This document shows, piece by piece, positions 1 to 15,000 of a DNA stretch of 64,000 nt. Origin of the DNA: Porites lobata (Eukaryota > Cnidaria > Anthozoa > Scleractinia > Poritidae); NCBI GenBank assembly GCA_942486035.1, contig CALNXK010000020.1, positions 2,421,001 to 2,485,000 of the forward strand, given 5' to 3'. Positions within the stretch are counted from its first letter, which is position 1. Each line of letters begins with the position of its first letter. The notes under the pieces were generated by a model, which saw only the letters and a list, made by a program, of their open reading frames with translations, had not been told where the DNA came from and made no database searches. The translations under genes and the position numbers were made by a program.

Positions 1-62
1 TATGAATGCTACCCAGCCACTCACTGATCGTATTTAACTTTGTGAAGTCTGCTGACACGGCA
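1..62 (-). CDS. Eph: Gene 1 exon 19: start of SAM domain (cut by window edge)
   Basis: After a pyrimidine-rich acceptor (TTTTCTCCTTCAG), the phase 2 reading frame gives AVSADFTKLNTISEWLGSIH. The T(I/V)xEWLxSI pattern is the first helix of Eph SAM domains. The rest of the domain and any PDZ-binding C-terminus lie beyond position 1. Confidence 0.8.
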
Positions 63-3000
63 CTGAAGGAGAAAAGAGGTAGAGACGTTTTAACCCTTTA
101 AGCCCTAAGAGTGATCATCATCAAATTTCTCCTTGTAATAACACTGCTTTGTAAAACAGAGTGGTCATGAGAACAAGAAGTTCTCCCCACTATTTCTGTA
201 GGAAATGAATAGGAGCAACAAATGAGAATTCAAATTTTGATGTTAGGGTTTAAAGGGTTGAAGGGGCTTCCAGTATGCCACGAGGATATTACTGTTAGAG
301 GACAACTCTGTGATCATTATACGTTTCTGGGAACCTGCCCACCTACCCCTCCCCTAAGCCAACATTTTGTCCTAAGTGAGAAGTAAGTGTTAATGCTGGC
401 TTGGGGGAGGGGTAGCTGAGCAGTTTTCCTGTGCTAAAGTCATTACTAAGTGCCTTTACTCATACATAAAATGCTCCTGTACACTTATATTTGGGGGGTA
501 TTTTGGCAGGCATAGTATTAAAAACCAAAAAACGTTATCTCAACTATTTCAATTTTACTCATATTAATCCTTGCCTTCTGCTGCAACAGACTACAGGAAA
601 CAGTTTTAATGCCTAACGTGGTCAGAAAATACTTATGTGGAGAGGCACTCACCTTGTATAGCAAACCAGATCGTCGTTGAGCATTTCTGGTGTGCGAATA
701 AGATCTTCTAATCTTCTTAAAATCTCTTTAAACCTCGGCCTTTGTGTTCTGTCTTGACTCCAGCAATCCATCATAACGCCGTGCACGATTTTTGGGCATT
801 TCTGGGTAGGGCAACCGAGAAAAAAGTGGAAAAATATCCATGAAATTTCTACCGGGTTTAGTTTCATTCGAGTAAAGTATTCACAAGGAAGTCTCTTAAC
901 CCTTCAAGCCCTAAGAGTGATCGGCATCAAATTTCTCCTTATAATATCAATGCTTTGTAAAACAGAGTATTCAAGAGAATTACGGACATAATCACACAAG
1001 ATGAATTTGCTTGATATTTTATCAACTTCTCCCCACTAATTCTGAACGAAATGAATAGGGGCAACAAATGAGAATTCAGTTTTTGATCTTAGGGTTTACA
1101 GAGTTAAAGTGGTATAGCCGACCTTGGTTATCATTGGTGATGCTACTTGTTGAAAATTACATTAAGATGGATCACGTGACTTGATTGGTTAAAGAAAACC
1201 AAAAAAAAAAAAACGAATGAACAACGGAAACAACAACAAAACCAAAATTTCACGAAGTCGGAAAACGAAAGCATCAGTTTTGGATCAATTGAGTGAAGAC
1301 CAACAGAGACCCTCTTCTAAATAGAGCCTCACCAGAAACCGTTTAGCTACCATTTAAAACAAACAAACAAACAGCAACAACAAGAGAAACAAAGACAAAC
1401 AAACGGAAAAAGTGTTGGGCTGGGATGAAATATATAAGAACTTCAATGACTTCGAGTAGAATTGTTTTTGACCACCTAGCTACAAGTAAACAATTAAACA
1501 AACAAACAAACTAACTAACAAGGCAGAAACATACCACTGGAGCTGGCATACGGTAACCTGCTTCTACTCTGTCAATAACCTGTAAAGGAGAAACAATACA
1601 TCTCAAAAGGGGGCAACGCCCATAACTACGATAAGGAGCATAAAGCGAGAGAGCGCATTTGCTAAGGAGGCAGAGGGGGATGGGGAGGGTGAGGGGTGGT
1701 GGTGGTGGTGACAGTGGCGGGGGGAGTTGTAAACTTGATACTTAGGTAAACAATGAAGCCACTAAGGCCTTAACCCAAGACACTTGGTACCTTAAAGCTT
1801 CAAAATGTTTAAGTTAACCTGATGACCCTAAAGTTCAATGTTACCTCAAAGTTGCTCCAGTCCCAATATGGTCTTTCGCCAAATGCCATGGTCTCCCACA
1901 TCAAAATTCCAAAACTCCACACGTCACTAGCAGAACTGAATTTCCGGTATCTTATAGCTTCGGGAGCCGTCCAACGAATAGGAATTTTACCACCCTAGAG
2001 GTAATAGGTGAAGGGGTAAGTCACGTTTATTTCAAGCGGTCATAAAATGATACAGCTCAGTAGTACTTTCACGCAAAAGAAAAAAAAAGCAGAAGTTTTA
2101 CCTGCGTTTGGTACTCGGAATCTGGATCGTCCTCTAACTCTCTTGAAAGACCAAAGTCAGAGACTTTGCAAATCATGTTCTCGCCAACCAAAACGTTACG
2201 GGCCGCAAGATCCTAAAATATAATGAATATAGAAAGAAAGAAAAAAGAACAACTTGACCCGAAAGGTCTTGAGAAAGTAAAGAAACTGGTTTTTCAGCTG
2301 CGCCGTTAAAACAATCGTTTATTCCCTACGCAACCAGCAGCAGAATAAAATTAAAATTAAAATTTTCAGTAATACAATTTACGGTTGGTTCCCGCGTACA
2401 GATCATTCCTACATGACGTCGAGGCTGTCATATTAGTCTACCAAAAAACAAAGGCGGCCATGTAGGTGTACAAACAAAATTATGTGGAGGTTGAACTCTT
2501 TTTTTATGCAAGACGTTTCGTTCTTTTTCCAGACGGATATAAACGGTAGCTGCAGATGATCTACTGGCAGAATATTGATCACATGCACATTTGACACTTC
2601 TGCCAATCACTGACCTTAGAAGTTAACTTGGGTATTATGTATGTTGTGGTCGAACTAGGGTACCATTATACCACTGAGTGAGTAGGCAGGCGGACGGACG
2701 GACCCATGAATGGATGGATAAAAGTAAGATTACTAACCAATATTTTTGTGACTTACCCTATGTATGAAATTGATGGCTGAAAGATACACCATTCCAGACG
2801 CTACTCCTCGGATCATGCCAACAAGTTGTAGGGGAGTAAGTTTGCCCTTGTGTTCCTTTAAGAGAAAACAATACCATACAGGTACTTCCTTTGCATTGCA
2901 ACCGGCTAAATCTTCGCTTGGCTCGGATGACCACGTAAAATGGCGGTCCCGTCTACAGTTGGAGACTTAAAAAAATAGTGTCCCCAAATACCTTGACACT

Positions 3001-6000
3001 CAAATAAAGTGCTTTTTTTTTCAGACTATCCACTCTGGTTATAACAAGGCAAACTTATCGCACCGCAGATGCAGTAGGCTTGTTTACCATTGTTCGGGAA
3101 TTGAGCCCGCACTGACAGGAACTCAGAAAAGGGAGGAAATCGAGCCCATCTAGATGCAGCCAAAGTGTCAAACTACATACGGGTAGTTTTAAAGTCTAAC
3201 AATGAAAGACACGATATCAAATTTCTTTGCTTGGCTATGCTTTTCTTGATAACTGCATCCCTTGGAAATGTTTGCTCTATGGAAATAATCTTCTTGAACC
3301 GGCTCCAGCTTTAGAGTAACTTAAAAAGAGTACGCGCCCCACCCTACGGGGAATCACACTTAACAAATGGCGGGCAAATCCCCAGCTCTGCCAAACCAGG
3401 AGATCAAACGCACCTTTAAAAATTGATCCAGTGATCCACCCTCCATAAACTCTGTAACAATCATCATTGGTTGACCTGAAATAACCAATACAAACTTTAG
3501 AGGTAGCAATTAATTACAACCTTTTGCAGCTAACTAAGACAATCTAGTGCCACCACAATTAGCAAATAGAACGTTGTGTGTAGGCCGTATCAACCCTGAA
3601 GCATTGGAAGAATATAATAATTATTTTTCATAGGTGCTGCTCACTTCAAAGGCAACGAAGCACCTACCCTAGGGGGTGCCAGAGACTTTTCATGCGCGGT
3701 TTCCGGTTCGGTCACGCCACTTTTATCTTCGGCCTTTGGCCGAAGATCTGTCAGCCTCCGGCCGACACCGAGGAATCCCGAGCACGCAAGAAAAAAACTC
3801 CTTGTATCCACAGTACGAGAGACGTCATCACGTATTCTTGACAATTAGGCAAATCTCGGGTTAGCTGCGTTTTTGCTGCATTTTTGCTCACTGATATACG
3901 CGTTAACCCACAGGCAAATATTAACTTCAAAAGATAAAAGCTGGTTAACTTGAGCAACTGGTTAAATTTTCAGCTGTATGTCAGCAATATCCAGTGACAA
4001 AGCAACCGTAAGAAAACTAAGGAATTGACGCATGGGTCGCGAAATATTAATGAGCTAATATGTGACCTTGTTCATGTACAAGAGAGGATCCTCTCTTGTC
4101 ATGCATTAATAACGCATATGAATCGACTAAAAGAAACAAACAAACAAATAACAAAAACAATAAAACGCAAACAAAGGAATAAACAAACACATGAACACTG
4201 TACGTACTAATTGTTACCACGCCAACAAGCAGGATTACATTGGGGTGTCTAAACTGGCCCATGATGGATGCCTCGGACATAAAGTCTTCTGTGTTCTTAA
4301 TAGTAGAACCTTGCTGTTGGATACAAAAAAGGGACACATTTTTTACCTGACAGCCACTATGAAAACTTATTGCATTTAAATATATCACGCAAAAATTTGA
4401 TTACAGAAACATTGGCATGATACGGATAATTTTGTCGGATTGTGTTTAATTTTCTACATCAACAATCCAGCTTTCCACTTTTAAGGTAGTAGTTCTTGCT
4501 CTGGGGCCAGTTATAAGATGTCGGATCAGAGACAACGCAGCAGATGTTCACCAACACAACTTTATTCCGAACAACACATCTTGCTTTTCCCTTTCCCATC
4601 ATGCACTATGTCGAGATACCACAGGGATACCACCCTACAACAGGGCCATTTTCAAAGCTACTTGATGTGCGTTAGTACCCCCCTACAAAGGACTCGTTAT
4701 AACGCACCTTTAGAATCTTTACTGCAACAGTTGACCCATCGTATAGCCCCTTGAAAACTTCAGCAAATTCGCCTAGTTTAATGGCAGACAAAAGAAAATA
4801 AGAACAATAGTATAAAACAATCAACAAGACTGAATAATAATCCGTGTATATTATAAACTAGCACGGGTAGATCTTTGTAAGGTTAATAAGCATTAGCAAG
4901 GATGTGAGGAAAATCATTTGTAATAGAAAATATATAATAATGATTATTGTGATATTACTCGAAGGAATAATTCAAGACATCACACACCTCCACCAACTGC
5001 ACAATCCAATTTGACTTGACTTCTGTCGACCTCGGCCGCAAACGTTTTGACAGCTTCCATGGGATCTTCATAGTTACTGGGGTCAACGTACTGCGAGAGG
5101 CCATTGTTTGAGAATAGCTCCGTTGCTGCGGATACGGATACAAAACAGGCAAATTAAAATTCAAGAAAAAAATTAACAATGACTAGGGAAAGCGCGAGCT
5201 CTTGACAATTTGCTATACATCAGAGTTGGCTTTGGGTCTTTTCGGCTTTCTTATGCTTCACTGGTAGTTAGCAAACTCCCGATTGTATCTATCACTAAAT
5301 AGAGACCTTTAAATTCTAAAACGAGGAAGAATACGAGGACGAGAATACTATGCGCGCACGTGAGCTAGGGTTGGCGGGAAAACGCAATAGATGTCGTAAT
5401 TCTACTGCGGGTTTTGTCGAAAATATCGTAGTTACGGAAACAAGTTTTATAATTTTCCGATCGGCAGAACGTTAAACCTCCTAATCAGTAAAAAAATAAC
5501 GGTGTCAACTTTTCCTCTTAAAAACAAACAAACAAACACAATGAAGCCTTCGGGGGGTGTCTATTTAAAAAAACAAATAATAATAATAAAATAAAGTAAA
5601 ATGTATATTTTCTTAGTCGTTCTCAGCTCGTCCTCAAATCTTAAGGTCTCTTAAATGACCGCACGTTGCGCTTATATGCATATGCTATCACTCACCTTCA
5701 AAGGTGTTAGCTCTTTTTCTGTATTTTCTATATGAACGAAAGAAATAATAGTCAAATATGATGGAGTCCCAACGCTTCACTCTTAAAAGAAGATGGGCAT
5801 GTAATAATAATGAATGGAAAAAGGAGCTCCCCAAAAGAATGATCAAAATCCGTACACAGAAACAGTGCAGGGTAAGTAACCTTTTCTTTTGAAAATAATG
5901 AATGGTAATTGAATCCCCAAGTAAGACTGTCGCTGGGTAACAAACGGGGTGTTCTGGAGGAACAGTCCAGTTCAAAATCCTCCGTGATCACTCTACCTCA

Positions 6001-9000
6001 TAAACTATGACCGCACATGGTTGTTAACTACCTTATGGGGTAAAACTGGTCTCTTAGGGTCCCAAGATTGGATGAAATTGGCATGTCTCAGATTGCAATT
6101 TATTTACTGTGCATTAAGGATAACTTTTCGGTGTTAATCCGACACTTAGAACGAGTAGGTATGGTACATATTGTTAGTATCTCTAAGGGCTCTTCTAGCA
6201 TACACCACAGCAAGAGTTCACACTGGTTACCTTACAGGTGTAACATCCCCAGTTGGAACGGCTGATCTTTGGTTTCAAGAGAACAGTCCATTGTAAGGGC
6301 CTGTTTACATGGAGGTGGGTGGCCCCAAGTGGGTGAGGTAAGCCACTTAGGTGGGGTAATCCGCCTGTCCATATAATCTCCCATTTTAATTTGATCATGT
6401 TTGCATGATAGGTGGGGTGACCATATGTGAAACTATATACACAGGGGTTTACCCCACTTGAAAGGGTTACCTCGCCTACCTGGGGTCCCCCACTTCCATC
6501 TAAACAGGCCCTAACTAAAGAGGTCAAGCTGGGTGTGAACTCTTATCATTGCATCTACATGAAGTGTTAAATAAATTAATTTATCTTGCCTCTTTTTCGT
6601 CACGGCCACAATGGCAATCACGACAACGGCCAGAACAAATACAGTGCTTCCCGTCGCTATAGCAATTAAAAGCCATAGTTTCTTACCATCATCAACTTTG
6701 GGGCCTGGAGCAGAAAAAAGAAAGACAACACAGCATACGCTGGTCAGAACCTGGTATCTCCATAAGACAGCGACAACAGTAAAAACATGGGCATTCCAGG
6801 CTGAAGAAACAAAAATCGCCCAGTTTTGGAATTGCCTTTAAGTAAGTCAAAGTGCCCATCCTATCATATGTCTGAAAACAAGTTTTCATTTACATGCAAA
6901 TTAAACTCACTTCCGTATAATTCTTCTTGGTTTATAAAGAGGCTTAGCGCCTCTTTGGAATGGGCTACATTCGAATACATAATGAGTTAAGATAAGAAGT
7001 CTATTGTGCTGATATGTAAAGATCATTGCTTGTCTCACCAATTCCACTCTTTTTTGCTTTGACTTCGCCGCTTTCTGGTCCAAAACCCATGCTGTTCTTT
7101 GCAACGACCTGCAAACAAATATTCAAATACAGCGTGGTTGTTTTCGTTGTCGTCAACGAGCTAATCAGATTGAAGGGGCTATCTTAGTTGATTTTCTATT
7201 GCAGAGGAATTCAATCAAGAGAGATAGATCGTATTAGAGTAACGTATACACATACAACGGCATGTGGCGGACTGATCTCAGACTGGTCATTGTCGACTAA
7301 TTCAATTAAAAAGGTCAATCACTTTTAAGTTTTAACTATTTTCCCTTTTTAGTCAAATCCATTGATTTTTCTCTTTATCCAAAACATAATAAACATAATG
7401 GGAAATTCCTCAAACAGTTATTTTGTCAACTCCAACACGATCGATTGAAAATTTGGCAGAATTTAAAACTGCCTAGTTATCGCAAGTGAGAACAACGAGA
7501 GCGAAACAACATATACATCAACCTCGTTCCCAGGGTTCTCTCCTATTCGTCCATTCGGATCGAGAGGGAGAGACCCTGAGAGACCCTGGTTGGAGCTCGA
7601 TGGTCACGTGGTGCCAGAAACAAAATTGATTCTGAGGGAGGAGTCCTTTGTCTGGTTTGTTCTCAATGTTCACGCAATGATCGCAAGAGCAAGATAGATT
7701 TGCTAACCCTACTACAACTATAACTGAACTAAGGGACATTTTTGCCTAAACAGAAAAAAAAAGCAAAAAGCAAATTACTAGAGGAGGAATCAAAAACTCG
7801 CGTGGTCACCGGTTTAACCGACGACACCAATCGCTAAAAATCTATGATCTTAAGTTCTACACGCAGTGTACAAGAATTGATAGTTAATTCCTTAACATAA
7901 AGTGCAAAAAGAATAGATTTTCTTTTCCAACATCAGCTCGTCGTTCAATTTCATGAACAACATTCTACCAATACAACACGATTCATATCAATAAAATGTA
8001 CAAAAGAATTTTAAAGGGTAGAAAATTATATAAATAAAGGGAAAAGAATAAATATATACTCTTAAAATTTCACTTTTCCCTGACTTAATTCTTTCAGACA
8101 AAAATTTTCCCGGACTTAAAGTGATATTCCCTGACTTTTCCCTGACCTTGAAGGAATTTTTTCCCCTAACCATTTCCTGACCTGTGGCAACCATAGAGAT
8201 GTTACTCACCACAAATTCATACTCAGTATCAGGTTCGAGTCCGTTTACTGTAAGCTCCATTTTAGTTGTATTTTTTGTTATCTTCTCAGACTCACGTCCC
8301 ACTGGATGATACATCACCAAAAAGTACTTAATGCCTTTATTCCCGTTCTTAAGTTTCCATGAAACACGGATAGACGTGCTGTCAAGCCTTTTTACAGTTA
8401 CGATGGGCTGTTCAGGAGCTGAGATGAAAATAGATACGTTTGGTTTAGAAATTTTTGTCACCAAATGTGGATTTCCACTGTAAAAGTTAACCCTCGCTCA
8501 ACTTTAACGCTTACGGGCGACCTGTTTCATTTACGCACGTAAAACTACGCGAAAGTGAAAATCCACGAGTTGATTTCCAGTGCCGCGTAATTTTTACGTG
8601 CTTACGTGCGTAAAAATTACGATGGCAAATAAAATAGAGCCAATGCGGAAAGGTCGCTCGTAAGCGTAAAAGTTGATCCTCGTTGAACTTCTGGTTTAAG
8701 TTTAGCTCTTTTTATCTTGCCTCTGTTTTATTTACGTGATTAAAATTTACGTGCGTTAACGTGCGTAGCCAAAAACGCGCCAGACAGTGGAAATCAACCT
8801 TTTGATGTCAACCTTTAGTATATGAAAATCCAGCGTGAATGATCAAGTCTACGCAGTTCGCATAGTGTCTGTTTACTAAATCTTTAAAAGTGAGGAAGAG
8901 GAGTCAGCGAAAAAAGGCACAGAAATTATTCAATTCTTAAATCTTACACAACGAAACAATCATATCGTTGCCCATAACCAATAGGTCCCTTCTCCATTCG

Positions 9001-12000
9001 AATGCATGCAAAGCAAAACTTGGCTGATAATAATAAAATGAAAAGAACCGAACAAAATCTTACAGTATAATTAATAGATTTCGTACAGGAAAAAGAGACC
9101 CCACCATCAATGTATACCTGACTCGAGCGTTGTAATTTCTAATTCTGCAAATTCGGACGGGACGCCTTCTTTCTCCGCCACTGCACTGACACCATTTTTC
9201 GCGTAAATCCTGAGTCTATAAGCCGTCGCCGAAAATAACTTCGTAACAGTGGCCTTGGTGTGTGACAAATTCCTTTGCCTCGGAAGGAAGACCACTTGTG
9301 AACCGCAGTCCTGGCTACAGCTTGTTTGTTCCTTCTGACATACGACCTTGCATTCTATTTCGTAATACACATCCCTCCGTCCCCCAGAGTGATGGGGATG
9401 GGTCCAGGACAAGCTCACTGTTGTTTGATTTCTGGCAAGGCTTCGCAGGTGTCTTGGTTTTGATGGTACAGCTTTAGAAAAAGGAAAACAAGGGTTGGGA
9501 ATGTATAGTAAAAGGTGAACGGTACTAGCCTGTATAGTACAGTGATAGGAGTATAACAATGTTCAGTACATGTAAATTCGAATCAAATTAATCAACTGAA
9601 TCAAGAAAGCCAGAATGATTCAATTAAAATAGAATAAGATAGAACACAATGGAATGGATAGAATGGAATGGAATCGAATAGAGCAGGGTAGAATAGAATA
9701 GAATAGAATAGAAAAGGAGAGAAAAAAAGAAAGAAAGAAAGAAATGAAATGGGATAATCAATGGAAAATAAAATGAGTGAGTGAATGAATGAATGAATGA
9801 ATGAATGAATGAATGAATGAATGAATGAATGAATGAATGAATGAATGAATGAATGAATGAATGAATGAATGAATGAATGAATGAATGAATGAATGAATGA
9901 ATGAATGAATGAATGAATGAATGAATGAATGAATGAATGAATGAATGAATGAATGAATGAATGAATGAATGAATGAATGAATGAATGAATGAATGAATGA
10001 ATGAATGAATGAATGAATGAATGAATGAATGAATGAATGAATGAATGAACGAACGGACGAACGAAGAAACGAAGGAACAGACGGACGAAACGAACGAATG
10101 AATGAAATGAATAAAACGGAACAAACGAACAGATGAATGAATTGCAATTAACGAACGAACGCATCAATGAATGAAAGAAAGAATAAATGCGCAATGACAT
10201 TAACACCCGTGACAGCAGCAATCAACTCACAGAAAGACTGGGCAAACAATATAAACATTTGTCTCGAATGATGCCAGTGTTACCAGTGAGGGTGGTATGA
10301 AAACAAAGTAGCAGTTGTCTGGGAAAAGTGGTCCAATATCTGATTGTCTTACCATTAAAATTTCATCCCAAAGATAAAGTGTTTCAGTCCTACCTGTGCA
10401 ATTGTCTGTAATCTTCTCCCATGCAGCGCGAAAGGATCCCCGCTTGCACTTGCAGTATTTCCTTTCCACCGTTTCGGTGACACTGTTCAATGGGCATTCC
10501 GTACATTCGGTATTTCCCAACTTGTCTTTGAAATAACCTACCTTGCACTCTGCGAAGAAAAAATAAACAAAGCGCTCTTAGCTAGTCAGTATCGATGAAA
10601 TAAAAATTGAGAAAAGAAAAAACAAAACAAAACAAAAACATAAAAGAAAGAAAACAACAACAAAAAAACATAATAATTATTAACATAACGGAACTTTTCC
10701 GTTCAGCCCCAATGCATATGAATTACCCATGCATCTCACACTATCTCGAAAACATAGTTGAACAGCGTCGAAACGTACCCAAACTATTGGGAAATCTTAC
10801 CATAACTTAACTAAAATAATTATGACAATCCATGCGGCATTAGCAAAAACGTAGTTTTTGACGTAAAATTACTAATTTGATACAAGTGCGATAGCTTATA
10901 GAATACTGGGAAAAAAGAACAATGAGCCCTTGACACTGCTTTGAAACAGTAGTCCTCTATCGGGCAGGAGTCACGCAACAGAGAGCACTGCGTGACTCCA
11001 CGCCGAGAAGCCTGCCTACAGGAGATAAAATATCAGCGGTTTTCTACGTGGCTCGCATTTCAATATGGCGGTACTGGCGGGACATGCAGTAACTAAAAAA
11101 CCATTACCCGGACGGTCCCGGACGGTGGGAATTACCTTATCGTTCGTCCATCATTTTTTTAATTACAATCTCTTCCTGAAAGGTATCGGTTGTTTACATA
11201 GTATTTAAGAAATAGATAATACACAAGCCAGGGGGTCTCAGAGAGTCTAATAATTTCACATGCAGTCTACAGCCCACCAAGGTTAAGCGGGTCTTTAGCT
11301 ACATGTAAGCTTTATCTTTGCTGCATCATGCTTAACACTGTTAACGTAATGTTCTCGGCCATTTTTTACATTACTGACAACAGGAAGACTGTCACAGATA
11401 ACGAGGCTCTAAATTACTCCTTAATTACTTTGGTATGAAAAACGTTTGATTTGAAACAAATATGATTTCAAGTTAATTTTCATTTAACCTTGGTTGCTTT
11501 TCACTTCTCCTTTCTCTCTGAGGGCAAGGGGCCAAAGGAAATTGCAAATTAATTAAGGTTCACAAAATTAATTAAAACCTAGTGAAATTTAATATGACTT
11601 ATAACATAATTAAGCACTTTAGTTGTACAACATGCACAGTACCTTGGCATTGAGCTGCCACTTTCTCCCAGCCTGGTTTACAAAGACACACCCCTGTACC
11701 ATTTTCTGCTCTGAGCCAGTCCCCATTACTTTTACAGATAGCTTCTAATTCCAGTGATGTGGATTCAGAGTGGTCTGTGCATTCACCCACAACTTTGACT
11801 GTTTCAGATTCACTTGTTGGAGCCATTGTTTGTGGTAACACCACAAGACTATCTGGCAGTGTCCTTTTAGCGCAAACACTGTACGTAACCAGGACTGAGT
11901 TGATTTTAAGACAAGCTCCTTGGTCATGAATTGCAAGGAACACTTCTGAAGTCCCTTCCTTAATAAACAATGACAGTTGCACAGTGCTCCAAGGAATCAC

Positions 12001-15000
12001 AGACTCACTTGAGAGGTTGCTTGGTAAGTTCACTGTACTTAATTTGTCGTACTTTCCATTCCCTGGATCAAAATCTGACTTGTTTGAATATTTTGTAGCT
12101 TGGTAGGTATATACATCAAAATGTTCCACACAATTTTGCTTTAATGTAGTACATCTTCTAGATATGGTGAAGTTGACTGTGATGTTGACTTTTTTAACAT
12201 TGTCAGGAGGGTGGAATCCATCATTTTTACTGTATAGCCAGTTGTTAACATTGTCTGAGCCAATATCACAGACATGATAAAAAATATTCTTGGCAGCAGC
12301 GCTCTTAGACCACTGGTAGAAACAAACAAACAAAAAAACAAACAATAAATCAACAAAAACAACAACAACAACAACAACAAATAGTAATAACTTGTTGCAA
12401 AATTTATTAATATTCTACTGGTAACTTTGATATGTTATTCCCCATTCCTGACTCAGTACAATGAAATTACTAATCAAGACTTCATGCAATAAAATAGATA
12501 TTTATATTTGTTATTACACTGTAATACGATAATACACAACATGAACAAATGGAAGGATGGGAACAAAATGAGCAATCATGATATAAATTCAAATCCCGAT
12601 GCACAGGTGTGTCCTAGGAGAAGGCTGGCTCACAGACAAACTTAACCAGAGGTTTCAATTCGCCTGTGGTGCAGGCTGTCTCTACCCCAGCAACTTGGAT
12701 TGGAGTCTATACAGTGGAGTGCTTTAGTGTTGATGGTCATGTCACCTTACCCCAGCTGTTCCTTCAATGTTTGTTGCCTTCCAAAACCAGCTTTCGGCAT
12801 TCGACAATTTAGGATCAGGTCTTTGTAGTAAAGTGACTGCAATAAACCAAAACAAATCAAAAGATTTGAAACTGCATGCATTGTCTGAAAACACAGGCCA
12901 AAACTAGATCAAAGAAAGACTATCGTCAACTCGTGGGCACGTCGTTTAGAAAATAATCAATTAGTTATCACCTATGGTTTTCCCACAGTAAATTTTAGGA
13001 AATGATAGAAATTCAAATTATAAATATACTATCCTTGTTCTGGAAACACAATACTTTTCTTGCTGTTTATTTCACTTTATTAACAGTTATTTAGGTATAT
13101 ATTTAAAAACAAAAAAAAAAGCAAAACAAATAAGCAAACAAAACAAAACAAAAAAAAAAAAAAAAAAGGAAGATGGAAAAAAGAAGGTCCTTAGCAGAAT
13201 TTGAACCCGGTATCTTCGGGTTAATCCGACGTCACATAGCCACTACGCCATTGAGGATGATCGCACGATTTTGTGAAAAGTCTCAAATTTAATGCTTTTC
13301 CAATGAAAGAACATATCTGATACAAAGCTGACACAACTCCTCCGCGAAATAGGACGCAAAACATAACCTTATGTTTTCTTATCTCGATTTCCGCTGTCAT
13401 TTTAAAGCTAATGCTCAAAATCACATCCATTTCCCCCCGTGATCTTGGGGAGTCCTTAAGAAGAAAAAGAAGAAGTGCCTTTATTTACCATACATTCATT
13501 CATACACATAACCTACTACATTACTACAAGGTAGGAGATCAAGCCAGCGTCGAAGTTGAAGGAGTCGAAGAGCAAATGCTCATCTTCTCATCAAGTTTAA
13601 TGCCTGGTGAAAGGCTGTTGAATCGTATTAATCTGAAAGATTCCTGCGTGTCTTCAATTTGGTAAGACCTCTATCCTCTAACCATGCTGTAGCGCACGAT
13701 TCACGCTCTCAGCGAGGAATTTGATGCCACAGAACTTCGGCGAGCGCGTGCTTCTTTGGAAACGATAGATCTTCACGATCTCGAGTTCGGACCCGATTAA
13801 TTACGAAGTGCGTCTACTACGAGTGAGCGAGTGACTCATTTGCATATCCCTGTCCCTGCAATAACTCATGGTACGCTCGCGCGTACCCACGAGTTAACAA
13901 AAAGGAGAAATTTTTTTGATGATGATGCATGTTGTATCATGCAGAACTTGACTTTAATGTATTGTTTATCCACTTATGTACTAGAAAAATGCCTTTTAAT
14001 GCCCTTGTTTTCACTTTACGTTCCAAAGTACAATTAAATTGGACACCTGCTATTCAACCTGTGATAGCTCAATCGATACAATTATTTTAGTTAAAATTGC
14101 CCAAAAAACTGAACATATATTTGTGCCAATTTTTTTCTCATTGGGAGGAAGCACTGTCCTTATTAAAACATCACATAAAAAATAAGGGTTATGGCCGTTC
14201 TCGTTTTTGCAGTAGAGCTGCAGAAATTGCCCACCAAATACATTTTTTCCAATTTTTGAAGGAGGACTGGGGCGAGTTTCAAAATGGCATGTATTGAAAG
14301 GGGGAAGAAAGTGTTAAAAAATCCATTTTCACAGAATTTACATCGAAATCACAAATTTAGGACACAATGCATTAAAGAAAGCATTTAAATGAAAATCAAA
14401 GTGGGTAAGCACAAGTTTAATATCCATTATCGAGGTTCTTCGTGAGGAAGTTAAACTCAGCAACACACATACCACTTATGTTATGCACATTCCCCACACA
14501 TTAAGTCTTATCTTGGCAAGAAACAACTGCAAGCAAAAATTCCATTAGCGTTTTTTTTTTTCTTATTCTGAGTCCTAAATTGACGATTTAATGCACCATG
14601 GCTGCCTATTAAGTTGTATCGTATGATACATCACATTGTTTAAAACATGTATCAAAATAAACCAAATTTATTGTGTTGAATTAATAGCTGAAGTTTGACC
14701 GAAGAATTCCAGTGTATCCTGATGAAAGCATTCAACTGGCAATAAACAACAAAAAAAAGCGCCCGCCTGATCTCTTGTTTATAGAAATCCGGATAAGAGA
14801 TATTTGCCTTCATACTTGGCCTTAGATCTCTTTGTTTTTGTATTTGTTTTTAATAATTTTGTTTGCTTGAAACAAAAATAATTAGAAAAATAATTACAAA
14901 TACATGTTTTTTTCTTAAACTACTTAAGCTATTTTCTATTTTCAGAGCCGGCTGAAAGTAAAAAAAAAAAAACTAAAATAATACAAGAAAGGAAAGAAAA

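Noticed and set aside
649..653. Gene 1 ending at the TGA just after LVCYTR
   Set aside because: A strong GTGAGT donor overlaps this stop, and the next exon (62-1) continues in phase with a SAM-like helix.
9601..10221. Long minus-strand frames coding for repeated Phe-Ile-His-Ser
   Set aside because: They are translations of the TGAA microsatellite and its decayed flanks, inside an intron of gene 1.
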